DNA of 7,906 bases, from assembly GCA_016935715.1 (NCBI GenBank), contig JAFGQJ010000401.1, positions 1-7,906 of the forward strand, written 5' to 3'. This document shows positions 1 through 6,508 of the stretch, piece by piece. The notes below the pieces were generated by a model that worked only from the letters and a program-made list of their open reading frames with translations, did no database searches and had not been told where the DNA came from. Both the position numbers and the translations under genes were made by a program. The stretch comes from Spirochaetales bacterium. Lineage in GTDB: Bacteria > Spirochaetota > Spirochaetia > SZUA-6 > DRHE01. The stretch's first letter is position 1. Each line of letters starts with the position of its first letter.

Positions 1-788
1 AGGAAGTAATCGTCGGGTTTGAGCCGTGCCGCCTCCTTGTACTCATCCACCGCCCCTTCGTAGTTCTTGGCGTTCTCGTATATCTTTGCCAGGGTCTCAT
101 GGGGGAGGTAGAAGGTGCGGTCCTTCTGGATCGCCTTGTTGGACGCCTCCACGGCTGCCTGGACATTGCTCTGCCGCTGCGGGTCTTCATCCAGGTACGA
201 TTTCCCGATGTAGGCGTAGGCCTGACCGGAATCCGGATCCAGCTCCAGGACCTGGTCGAAGATGCGCCGGGCACCCTCGTGGTCGCCACTGTTCAGGCGC
301 CGGACTCCTTCGGCCATCAGCTCGTTGATCTTCCTCAGCCGTTCCCGCTCCTTGGCGGTGGCGTCATCCGGTATCTCCTTGGGCTGAACCGCCACCACGG
401 TTTCCTGGGGGAGCTTTTCCTGGATGGAGGAGCCCAGCTCCTTCAATCCTTCCTTGAGCTTCTCCTGCTGCTCCAGCAGGGCCTGCTGCTCCCGCTCCCG
501 CTCGCTCATCTCCGCGAGCTTTTTCCTGTCGATGATCTCGTCGAGCAGCGCCTGGGCTTCCGCATCATCGGGATTCTCCAGCAGGAGCTCTTCGAGGATT
601 TCCATGGCCCGGTCGTACTCCTGCTTCTCCATGTAGGTGCGGGCCAGCTTCAGGGCATTCAGCCGCTGCCGGGCCTCCTGGGATTCGGCGGAGCGGCTGT
701 GGGCGCGAAGCCCCAGCCAGGCGCCCCCCGCGATCAGCAGGATCACGATGACCGCGATTATGATGATTATGACTTTCCTTCGGTCCAT
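1..788 (-). CDS. Membrane-anchored TPR / coiled-coil protein (3' end beyond window)
   Basis: The frame opens at an ATG at 788 and runs off the left edge, giving 262 complete residues. The product starts MDRRKV, followed by a strongly hydrophobic segment at about residues 6-26 rich in Ile, Val and Leu. This is a basic-inside signal anchor, so the rest probably lies on the outer face of the membrane. A TPR-like helical pair is at about 45-80. A Glu/Gln/Lys/Arg-rich coiled coil spans about 85-125. Further TPR units lie near 155-190, 190-225 and 227-262, with typical endings such as LELDPDSGQAYAYIG and ARLKPDDYF. A good ribosome site (AGAGGA) lies about 10 bases upstream. The start is 25 bases after the stop of the upstream TPR gene, so the two are probably co-transcribed. 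TPR arrays bind proteins; the partner is unknown. I do not recognise a named family. Reading as a coding gene is secure, function is not. Confidence 0.85.
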   Translation of the reverse strand, partial: MDRRKVIIIIIAVIVILLIAGGAWLGLRAHSRSAESQEARQRLNALKLARTYMEKQEYDRAMEILEELLLENPDDAEAQALLDEIIDRKKLAEMSEREREQQALLEQQEKLKEGLKELGSSIQEKLPQETVVAVQPKEIPDDATAKERERLRKINELMAEGVRRLNSGDHEGARRIFDQVLELDPDSGQAYAYIGKSYLDEDPQRQSNVQAAVEASNKAIQKDRTFYLPHETLAKIYENAKNYEGAVDEYKEAARLKPDDYF

Positions 789-813
789 GGGGATTGTTCC
801 TCTCGGTTTTCGA

Positions 814-1473
814 TCAGTTCTCGATGTCGATCTCTTCGTACTCTTCCTGTATCTCTTCGCTTCCCGCCGAGAGATTGCGGGTGTCCTCCGAGGCGTTTTT
901 CAGGGTATCCAGGACTTCGTTGAGCAGAGCCTTCTGCCTTTCCAGCTCCTCCAGGCGTTCGCGCTCGGCCTCTTCGATGAGCTGCTCCAGCAGAGCGATC
1001 AGCTTTTCGATGTTTTCACGCTGGTGGGTGTCGGGATCCAGCTGCAGATAATCGATGTAGTCCTGCCGGGCTTCCTGGAACTCCTCCAGCTCCAGCCTGG
1101 CGTTGGCCCTGTTGAGATAGGCGACCTCCAGAGCTCCGTTGATCTGCAGGGCGTTGCTGTACATCTGTTCAGCCACGGTGAACTCCTGCCGGCGGAAGTG
1201 GTTGTTGCCCAGGTTGTAGTAGAACAGATCCTTGTATCCTTGCGATACGTTCAGCCCTCTCTTGAGGATTTGGATGGATTTTTCCGCATCCCCCAGCTGC
1301 TCATAGACGATGCCCAGATACAGATAGATTTTTTCTTCCTGCGGATTCTCGTAGAGCGCTCTCTCCAGATGGGGCAGCGCCTCCCGCGGTTTATTTTCTA
1401 GAAATAGCTGCTCTCCCTGCTGGAGGCTTGTCAGCGAGAGGAGCACAGCGGTGAGACAAGATATGAACCACAT
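814..1473 (-). CDS. Probably exported TPR protein with acidic coiled-coil tail
   Basis: The product is 219 residues. The N-terminus MWFISCLTAVLLSLTS is hydrophobic and looks like a short signal peptide or anchor, but it lacks basic residues and a clear lipobox, so the export mode is uncertain. Three to four TPR units follow, at about residues 17-46, 47-80, 82-115 and 116-149, with typical motifs such as ALPHLERALYENP, LGIVYEQLGD and YNLGNNHFR. Residues 153-195 form a charged Glu/Arg/Leu coiled coil, and the C-terminus is very acidic (EEIQEEYEEIDIEN). It is the first gene of a two-gene TPR operon. Both proteins combine TPRs with coiled coil, which suggests that they could form an envelope-associated scaffold together. 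That role is inferred; the sequence shows only the repeat architecture. The ATG at 1473 has just a weak AAGAG ribosome site. Confidence 0.85.
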   Translation of the reverse strand: MWFISCLTAVLLSLTSLQQGEQLFLENKPREALPHLERALYENPQEEKIYLYLGIVYEQLGDAEKSIQILKRGLNVSQGYKDLFYYNLGNNHFRRQEFTVAEQMYSNALQINGALEVAYLNRANARLELEEFQEARQDYIDYLQLDPDTHQRENIEKLIALLEQLIEEAERERLEELERQKALLNEVLDTLKNASEDTRNLSAGSEEIQEEYEEIDIEN

Positions 1474-1501
1474 GGTACTCTTACAATATACTCCCGGAGA
1501 T

Positions 1502-1530
1502 TTGACTCTTCTATATAAAAAAACTAAATT
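1502..1530 (+). promoter_or_regulatory. Candidate sigma70-type promoter for the metallophosphoesterase operon
   Basis: TTGACT (1502-1507; 5 of 6 to TTGACA) is followed after 17 bases by TAAATT (1525-1530; 4 of 6 to TATAAT). The element sits in the A+T-rich divergent gap between the TPR operon and the metallophosphoesterase. It would start transcription near 1537, about 50 bases before the ATG at 1589. No equally convincing promoter was found for the opposite TPR operon. Candidate minus-strand -10 elements (TATATT at 1485-1490, TATATA at 1512-1517) lack a good -35. Confidence 0.45.
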
Positions 1531-1534
1531 CTGC

Positions 1535-1547
1535 GGGGACGATCCCC
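1535..1547. repeat. Short perfect inverted repeat near the predicted transcription start
   Basis: GGGGA CGA TCCCC forms a 5-bp perfect inverted repeat with a 3-base centre. It overlaps the predicted start point of the metallophosphoesterase transcript and could be an operator or a 5' stem-loop. It is short enough to occur by chance. Confidence 0.3.
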
Positions 1548-1588
1548 CTCATGCTATCAATGGTCGGCAGGCATTCGGTGCCCGTAAA

Positions 1589-2281
1589 ATGAAAATCCTG
1601 TGCATCTCTGACCACGTCGATCCCCTGGTGTACAGCCCGTCGATCAAGCAGCGCTTCGCCGATGTCGAGCTCGTGTTGAGCGCCGGGGATCTTCCCATGA
1701 GTTACTACGATTTCATCATGTCGACCTTGAACAAGCCCCTGCTGTTCGTGTTCGGCAATCACAACCTGCGCTACATGCCGCTGTTCACCGGCCGCGCGGA
1801 TTCCGTTCCCAGGTCGCGCTTTTCGACGCACGGTTACGACGGCTGGCTCCCCACGGGAGCCGTGCATATAGGCTCCCGGGTCCGCCGCGAGAAATCCGTT
1901 CTGGTTGCCGGTTTGGGAGGAAGCCTCTGGTACAACGGGGGGGAGAACCAGTTCAGGGAGTTTCAGATAGCCCTGCGGATCGTGAAGCTGCTTCCCCGGC
2001 TGTTGTACAACAAGCTGCGTTTCGGACGCTACCTGGATATCCTGCTCACCCACGCCCCGCCGTTCGGCATCCACGACAGGGAGGATCGCTGCCACCGGGG
2101 ATTCAAGACCTTTCTCTGGTTCATGCGTGTGCTTCGGCCGAAGTACCTGGTCCACGGGCATATCCACCTGTACTCCGCTTCCGAGCTTCGCATGTCCCGC
2201 TACCAGCAGACCACCGTGGTCAATGCCTACGACCACGTGGTGATCGACGTGCAGACGCCCGGAACGGAGATTCCAGGATGA
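1589..2281 (+). CDS. Calcineurin-like metallophosphoesterase
   Basis: The product is 230 residues, a compact two-metal phosphoesterase. Motifs in order: ISDHVDP (residues 6-12), AGDLP (32-36), FGNHN (55-59), THAPP (154-158) and HGHIH (189-193). These match the D-x-H, GD, GNH, H and GHxH blocks of the calcineurin-like fold, except that the first block reads D8-H9-V10-D11 in place of D-x-H. The enzyme probably hydrolyses a phosphomonoester or phosphodiester; the substrate cannot be read from sequence. No signal peptide or membrane segment is visible, so it is probably cytoplasmic. I chose the ATG at 1589 (MKILCISD) because the beta-strand leading to the first metal ligand starts there. The open frame upstream begins at 1451 inside the opposite gene and encodes nothing family-like. 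Its ribosome site is weak. The stop overlaps the next start as ATGA, so the two genes are translationally coupled and probably functionally linked. Confidence 0.88.
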   Translation: MKILCISDHVDPLVYSPSIKQRFADVELVLSAGDLPMSYYDFIMSTLNKPLLFVFGNHNLRYMPLFTGRADSVPRSRFSTHGYDGWLPTGAVHIGSRVRREKSVLVAGLGGSLWYNGGENQFREFQIALRIVKLLPRLLYNKLRFGRYLDILLTHAPPFGIHDREDRCHRGFKTFLWFMRVLRPKYLVHGHIHLYSASELRMSRYQQTTVVNAYDHVVIDVQTPGTEIPG

Positions 2282-3204
2282 GCTCCTATTACTATTCGGC
2301 CAAAGCCCGTGACGATTTCAACAAGGCCCGCTCCCGGGAGATATTCGGCCGGATTCTCTCGCTGCTGACGAACGAAAAGGATAGTCTTCTGTCCCTGGGG
2401 GAGGTCAAGGCGCTGCTGCGGCCTACCTCCGAAACCTACCGGGGATTGCGCGCCGTTCCGATCGACCGGATCGTGGGCAGCGAAGGCCGGTACCGGGACT
2501 TCAACAGGTACTTCCTGCCCCGCCACAACCGCCTGAGGGGACGCTGGATGCGGGTGGACACTGCCCACCATCAGCAGGTAATCCTGCCGGCGGTCACCCT
2601 GTACGAGTTCGGGGGGGTGTATTTCGTGCGGGACGGAAACCACCGGGTTTCGGTCGCAAAGCTTCAGGGAGTCGAGTTCATCGACGCGGAGGTGATCAGC
2701 CTGGGATCGCGGCTGTCCCTCAAGCCCGGCACGACCCGGGGGCAGTTGCGCAGAGCCGTGATCGATCTGGAGAGAGAGGAGTTCTTCAAGCATACCCGGC
2801 TGGACCGCCTGCGGCCCGAAGCGGAGATGAACTTCACGGCCACCGGGCGCTACGACGAGCTGATCCGGCACATCAACGGCCACAAGTACTACCTCAACCT
2901 CTCCAAGGAGCAGGAGATCTCCTTCGAGGAAGCACTGCTGTCCTGGTACGACTCGGTCTACAAGCCGATCGCCGACCTGATCGAGGAGCAGCGGCTGCTC
3001 AGGGCTTTCCCCGGCAGGACCGCAGCTGACCTGTACGTGTGGATCGTGCGCCACTGGGACCACCTGAAGAAGAAGTACGGTCAGAGCTTCCCCCTCAGGC
3101 GGGCGGCAGAGGATTACACGGATCGTTACGGAAAACCGCGCGGGGGATTGCTCTCGCTTCTGTTCCGATTTCTGGGCAGGCGACCGCCCGGCGGAAACGC
3201 CTGA
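2278..3204 (+). CDS. DUF4032 / ParB-N-like protein with basic C-terminal helix
   Basis: The product is 308 residues. Its centre carries a ParB-N-like signature: VPIDRIVGSEGRYRDF (60-75), then YFVRDGNHRVSVAKLQG (115-131) and a short FIDAEVI strand (134-140). The DGNHRVSVA block corresponds to the G-x-R-R region of ParB/sulfiredoxin folds, and with FPGRTAADLYVW (244-255) it resembles proteins annotated DUF4032 or ParB-domain in Chloroflexota and Actinomycetota, as I recall them. Residues 1-50 and 150-240 look helical. The end, LLSLLFRFLGRRPP (290-303), could form a short amphipathic basic helix. No helix-turn-helix is evident, so DNA binding is not supported. The gene starts inside the stop of the metallophosphoesterase, with GGAG eight bases upstream of the ATG. 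It faces the minus-strand ParB-like gene across 10 bases. Function unknown; nucleotide binding or hydrolysis through the ParB-like fold is possible. Confidence 0.82.
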   Translation: MSSYYYSAKARDDFNKARSREIFGRILSLLTNEKDSLLSLGEVKALLRPTSETYRGLRAVPIDRIVGSEGRYRDFNRYFLPRHNRLRGRWMRVDTAHHQQVILPAVTLYEFGGVYFVRDGNHRVSVAKLQGVEFIDAEVISLGSRLSLKPGTTRGQLRRAVIDLEREEFFKHTRLDRLRPEAEMNFTATGRYDELIRHINGHKYYLNLSKEQEISFEEALLSWYDSVYKPIADLIEEQRLLRAFPGRTAADLYVWIVRHWDHLKKKYGQSFPLRRAAEDYTDRYGKPRGGLLSLLFRFLGRRPPGGNA

Positions 3205-3234
3205 ACCGCGTTCGTCAACGACGGCGCCGTTTCC
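3193..3234. terminator. Possible bidirectional hairpin between convergent genes
   Basis: GGAAACGCC (3193-3201) can pair with GGCG (3223-3226) plus TTTCC (3230-3234), with a three-base bulge. It spans both stop codons of the convergent genes (3204 and 3215). No run of T follows on either strand, so intrinsic termination is unproven. With only 10 bases between the stops, a terminator would have to lie inside coding sequence like this. Confidence 0.25.
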
Positions 3235-3616
3235 TGGGAAAGAGCGAACGGAAGATGCGCAGGATGAAGCTCCAGATTCGAGCGAGCAGACCGGGATTGC
3301 GCAGCTTCTGCAGCCGAGCCATGCCTTCGGCGATCTCCTCCGCGGACAGATCCCGCCGCTGTATGTTCTCCTCCATCTCGATCTCCAGCTTCTGCTGGTC
3401 GGTTTCTCTGTCCACTATCACCGCCTCTATGGTCTTCCAGCCGAGTCTTTTCACGGCCTGGAGACGGCGAAAACCGGCGATGAGCTCGTAGTTGCGGTTG
3501 ATGATGATGGGGGCGAGCTGTCCGTGGACTTTCAGGCTCTCCATCAATCCTTCGATGTCACCCAGATCCCTGCGGATGCGCTTTTTCACGATGATCGAGT
3601 CCGGCGATACCAGCAT
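3215..3616 (-). CDS. Small ParB-N-domain protein with amphipathic polybasic tail
   Basis: The product is 133 residues. Residues 1-100 are a ParB/Spo0J N-terminal domain: HGQLAPIIIN (31-40, box I), IAGFRRLQAVKRLGW (46-60, box II, where canonical ParB has GERR) and ENIQRRDLSAEEIAEG (83-98, box III). In ParB proteins these boxes form the CTP-binding pocket. Full-length ParB is about 280-300 residues; here the helix-turn-helix and the dimer domain are absent. In their place residues 110-133 read LLARIWSFILRIFRSLFP and then RKRRRR, a helix with Arg on one face and large hydrophobics on the other, ending in six basic residues. This suggests attachment to membrane or nucleic acid. The gene begins five bases after gcvH stops, with an AGGATAGGA ribosome site overlapping that stop, so it is the last gene of the PBP-gcvH operon. 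It is not a chromosome-partitioning ParB. Role unknown. Confidence 0.85.
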   Translation of the reverse strand: MLVSPDSIIVKKRIRRDLGDIEGLMESLKVHGQLAPIIINRNYELIAGFRRLQAVKRLGWKTIEAVIVDRETDQQKLEIEMEENIQRRDLSAEEIAEGMARLQKLRNPGLLARIWSFILRIFRSLFPRKRRRR

Positions 3617-3621
3617 CGTTC

Positions 3622-4002
3622 CTATCCTGATTCCAAATAGCTGTCGTACTGCTCGGGACTCAGCAGCTCCTCCATCTCCCCCGGTTCGTTCATCTCCACG
3701 ACGAACAGCCAGCCCCGGCCCAAAGGATCGCTGTTGATGATGCCGCAGGCCTTCTCATCGGCCAGCGTTTCATTCACCTGGACGATCGTACCGGATACCG
3801 GCGAATAGATCTCGCTGGTGGATTTCAACGAATCGATGGAGCAAACCGCTTCCCCCCGGCTGACCCGTTTGCCCACTTCGGGAAGCTCGACGAAGGCGAT
3901 CTCCCCCAATTCCGATTGAGCGAAGTCCGAGATTCCCACCTTTGCCCGCGTTCCCTCTCTGAGGATCCATTCGTGGTCTTTCGAGTACAGATAATCAGCC
4001 AT
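3622..4002 (-). CDS. gcvH: Glycine cleavage system H protein (lipoyl carrier)
   Basis: The product is 126 residues, the normal length for GcvH. It aligns throughout by eye: YSKDHEWILREG (6-17), VGISDFAQSELGEIAFVELPEVG (22-44), the lipoyl site SIDSLKSTSEIYSPVSG (55-71) with Lys60 as the expected lipoylated residue, VNETLADEKACGIINSDPLGRGWL (75-98), and a C-terminal EEL-LSPEQYDSYL helix. GcvH carries the aminomethyl group between the P, T and L proteins of glycine cleavage in the cytoplasm, and in some bacteria it is a lipoyl donor for other enzymes. The ATG at 4002 is chosen over upstream in-frame starts because the family begins there and GAGGAG lies eight bases before it. No gcvT, gcvP or lipoate genes are in the window. 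It sits 19 bases after the PBP stop and 5 before the ParB-like gene, an unusual operon for gcvH. The identification is firm; whether it serves glycine cleavage here is not shown. Confidence 0.95.
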   Translation of the reverse strand: MADYLYSKDHEWILREGTRAKVGISDFAQSELGEIAFVELPEVGKRVSRGEAVCSIDSLKSTSEIYSPVSGTIVQVNETLADEKACGIINSDPLGRGWLFVVEMNEPGEMEELLSPEQYDSYLESG

Positions 4003-4010
4003 GACGTGCA

Positions 4011-4016
4011 CTCCTC
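4011..4016 (-). promoter_or_regulatory. Ribosome binding site that fixes the gcvH start
   Basis: On the minus strand GAGGAG lies eight bases before the ATG at 4002. It rules out the longer open frame that would extend gcvH into the end of the PBP gene with non-family sequence. Confidence 0.8.
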
Positions 4017-4021
4017 GGGCG

Positions 4022-6502
4022 TCAGTCCAAAAGGGGGTTGCCCGTATCCCCGCCGCTGTCCGGCGGCCGGTCCGCCTCTTCGAACAGGGGTTCTCCCCAA
4101 TCCGGAAGCAGGGGCTCGGCGGGCAGCGGATCACCGAGGAGGATCGAGCCTTTGATGTTGTTTTTCAGGGTTTCGTTGCGCTCCGATTCGAAGCGATGCA
4201 AGTCGCAGAAATCCCGCGGCTCTGTTCCGGTGAGGAAGATTTCCTTGACGGTTCCCTCATTGCAGTACTTCGTGGGCAGCAGCCCGGATGAGGCGCATAC
4301 GGTCACCTCTATCAGCCCGGAATTGGGTCGCACGAACTCTTCGACGGGCAGGCCCTCGTGCACCGCTTTCATATACGCCGCCCAGGCCGGCCCCGCCACG
4401 GTCGCACCGGTTTGATTGACCCCGAGGGAGTAGCCCAGCTCGTCGAAGCCGAACCATACCGCCGTGGTGATCTGGGGAGTGAACCCGACGGTCCAGGCGT
4501 CGGACCAGTTCTGCACCGTGCCGGTTTTCCCGGCGATCGGGCGATCGAATCCGTCCACCGTGGACGCGGCCCAGCGCAGGGTTCCGGAGCTCACCGTGCT
4601 CTGCAGCATATTGACCATGATGTAGGCCTCCTGGGGGGTCATGGCCTGGAGGGATCTGCCCGCCCGCATCTGTTTCCCCCGCAGCGCCTTCTCCGGTTCG
4701 AGCACCAGCTTGCCGTTTCGATCCTCCACGTAGCGGATGGCTACCGGTTCTATCAGGCGCCCCTGGTTCGGGAAGGTGGCGAATGCCCGGGCCATCTGCA
4801 GCGGGTTGATCTTCACGATTCCCAGGCCTAGGGGATACTTCCGCGGGAAGATCATCTCGATCTCCGCCGGTTCCGTGATTCCCAGCAGCGTGCTTGCCCT
4901 GGAGATGGCGGCATCGAATCCGATGGTGTCCAGCACCTTGAGGGAAGGCACGTTCATCGAGTGGGCCAGGGCATCCCTCAGCAGAACCCTGCCCTTCCAC
5001 TCGCCCTTGAAGTTCAAAGGGATGTACGGGGTGTTGTCGTCGTTCCAGAATACGACGGGGGCGTCGACGATCATCGTGGCGGGGGTCACCTTGCGCGAGC
5101 TGATGGCTGCGGAGTAGTAAAGGGGTTTGAACGCCGAGCCCGGCTGCACGGTCGACTGTACCGCCCTGTTGAACTGGTTGGTGCTTTCGAACTTGCTTCC
5201 CCCCACCATGGCCAGGATGTGCCCCGTCTTGGTGTCGATGCTGATCAGCGCTCCCTCCACCTGGGTTTTCTTGGACTTGTCCGCCGCCCTGGCGTAGCCC
5301 AGCCGGGTGAGGTACTTCAGCTCGTCGATTCCGAAGAGGGAGGCGCTGATGTCGAGAACCGGATTGATCTCCTCGAGGAAGAGGTTGCGGGCATTGGCGT
5401 TCTGCTTGCTGCCTGCGAATCGGATGCCCTCTATGTTGAAGGTGAGGGACAGCAGGTCCACGATCGGCAGGAAGGTCGCATCCGCGTAGGAAAGCCGGTT
5501 GGTGGACTGCACCTGGTGCTGATTGTTGACGATACGGATCCACTTGTCCATGACCTCGTCGGCGACCCTCTGCTTGTCCAGGTCCAGGGTGGTGTGGACG
5601 ACCAGCCCTTCCTTGTACAGGTCCATGGAGCCGAGGAGCATCTCCTCCAGGCGCTGGCGGATGTACTCCGAAAAGTACGGGGCCTTGTCCTCCCGCTCGA
5701 ACCAGGCGGAGGTGATGTTGCTGCGCGTGTAGTCGTAGCTGTCCCAGTATTCCATGAACGACAGGTCCGCCTCTTCAGCCGATACGTAGCCCAGCTCCAC
5801 CATCTGGTCCAGGATTTCCTTCTGGATCTTCCGCGCCCGCTCGGGACGGTTGATGGGGGAGTACAGCGCCGGGCTGGCCAGCTGTATGACGAGCATGGCC
5901 GATTCTGCCACGGAGATGTCCCGGACCGAGTGCTTGAAGTAGAACTGGGAGGCCGCCTCCACCCCGTAGGTGTTGTGGCCGAAGTACATCAGGTTCAGGT
6001 AGCGCTCCAGGATTTCGTTCTTCGACAGCTGCCGCTCCAGCTGGATCGCCCACCACAGCTCCACGATCTTGCGTTTCAGGGAGATGTCTGTGCGGTCGGC
6101 GTACAGGGTGCCGGCCAGCTGCTGGGTAATGGTGCTGCCGCCGCGGAACGCCCGGCCGCTGACGATGTCCAGCAGGGCCTGGAGGATGTAGACGATGCGG
6201 AAGCCCTTGTGCTGGTAGAAGTACTGGTCCTCCCGGGTCAGGACGGCGTCGATCAGGTGCCTGGGGATCTCGTCGATCGATACGATCTCCCGCTTCTCCT
6301 CGGAGAAGAACTGGGTGATCAGCCGTCCCTCGTAGTCGAGGATCTGGGTGGGGAGAGCCGGCTTGCTATCCTGGAGATTTTCCGCGTTCTGTATGTTCCT
6401 GGTCGTGGCCAGTGCCAGGCCCAGGGCTACGCCGATGACTACGGCCAGAAGAAATCCGACGGCGAGCAGGGCGATCGCGACCTTGAGTTTTTTCGGTGGC
6501 AT
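4022..6502 (-). CDS. Class A penicillin-binding protein (PBP1A-type, bifunctional)
   Basis: The product is 826 residues and polymerises and cross-links peptidoglycan outside the inner membrane. A basic start (MPPKKLK) precedes a membrane anchor at about 7-32. The GT51 glycosyltransferase domain (about 50-240) shows REDQYFYQHKG with catalytic Glu91, GGSTITQQL (121-129), RKIVELWWAIQLE (144-156) and KNEILERYLNLMYFG (161-175). The transpeptidase domain (about 414-710) has S456-A-F-K459, S515-M-N517 and K659-T-G661, all three active-site motifs. The end carries a Cys-containing block (C736, C747, C766; CASSGLLPTKYC, TGTEPRDFC) common in this family, then an acidic Pro-rich tail. Residues about 318-412, between the two domains, form an extra segment with no motif I recognise. 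In-frame TGA lies two codons before the ATG, so 6502 is the first possible start, yet there is no Shine-Dalgarno site. It leads an operon with gcvH and the ParB-like gene. Whether to call it mrcA, ponA or pbp1a is not decidable here. Confidence 0.95.
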   Translation of the reverse strand: MPPKKLKVAIALLAVGFLLAVVIGVALGLALATTRNIQNAENLQDSKPALPTQILDYEGRLITQFFSEEKREIVSIDEIPRHLIDAVLTREDQYFYQHKGFRIVYILQALLDIVSGRAFRGGSTITQQLAGTLYADRTDISLKRKIVELWWAIQLERQLSKNEILERYLNLMYFGHNTYGVEAASQFYFKHSVRDISVAESAMLVIQLASPALYSPINRPERARKIQKEILDQMVELGYVSAEEADLSFMEYWDSYDYTRSNITSAWFEREDKAPYFSEYIRQRLEEMLLGSMDLYKEGLVVHTTLDLDKQRVADEVMDKWIRIVNNQHQVQSTNRLSYADATFLPIVDLLSLTFNIEGIRFAGSKQNANARNLFLEEINPVLDISASLFGIDELKYLTRLGYARAADKSKKTQVEGALISIDTKTGHILAMVGGSKFESTNQFNRAVQSTVQPGSAFKPLYYSAAISSRKVTPATMIVDAPVVFWNDDNTPYIPLNFKGEWKGRVLLRDALAHSMNVPSLKVLDTIGFDAAISRASTLLGITEPAEIEMIFPRKYPLGLGIVKINPLQMARAFATFPNQGRLIEPVAIRYVEDRNGKLVLEPEKALRGKQMRAGRSLQAMTPQEAYIMVNMLQSTVSSGTLRWAASTVDGFDRPIAGKTGTVQNWSDAWTVGFTPQITTAVWFGFDELGYSLGVNQTGATVAGPAWAAYMKAVHEGLPVEEFVRPNSGLIEVTVCASSGLLPTKYCNEGTVKEIFLTGTEPRDFCDLHRFESERNETLKNNIKGSILLGDPLPAEPLLPDWGEPLFEEADRPPDSGGDTGNPLLD

Positions 6503-6508
6503 GGATCA

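Noticed and set aside
99..1401. Plus-strand frames across the TPR genes (99-923 and 637-1401)
   Set aside because: They mirror TPR and coiled-coil codons of the opposite strand (Leu/Gln/Phe/Val-rich) and have no independent support.
1451..1588. GTG-initiated N-terminal extension of the metallophosphoesterase
   Set aside because: It starts inside the divergent TPR gene, covers the predicted promoter, and encodes 46 residues unlike the family, which starts at the strand before ISD.
1511..2236. A 241-codon minus-strand frame antisense to the metallophosphoesterase
   Set aside because: The metallophosphoesterase motifs are all on the plus strand in order; the antisense product has no family features.
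3215..3616. Chromosome-partitioning ParB near a replication origin
   Set aside because: There is no helix-turn-helix, no dimer domain, no parA neighbour and no parS-like 16-base palindrome seen in the window.
4003..4134. N-terminal extension of GcvH by 44 residues
   Set aside because: It overlaps the end of the PBP gene, encodes Arg/Cys/Pro-rich sequence, and ignores the GAGGAG site placed for the ATG at 4002.
4257..5543. A 428-codon minus-strand frame overlapping the PBP gene in another frame
   Set aside because: Arg/Gly/His/Pro-rich composition typical of a shifted frame. The PBP frame is uninterrupted across this interval, so there is no frameshift.
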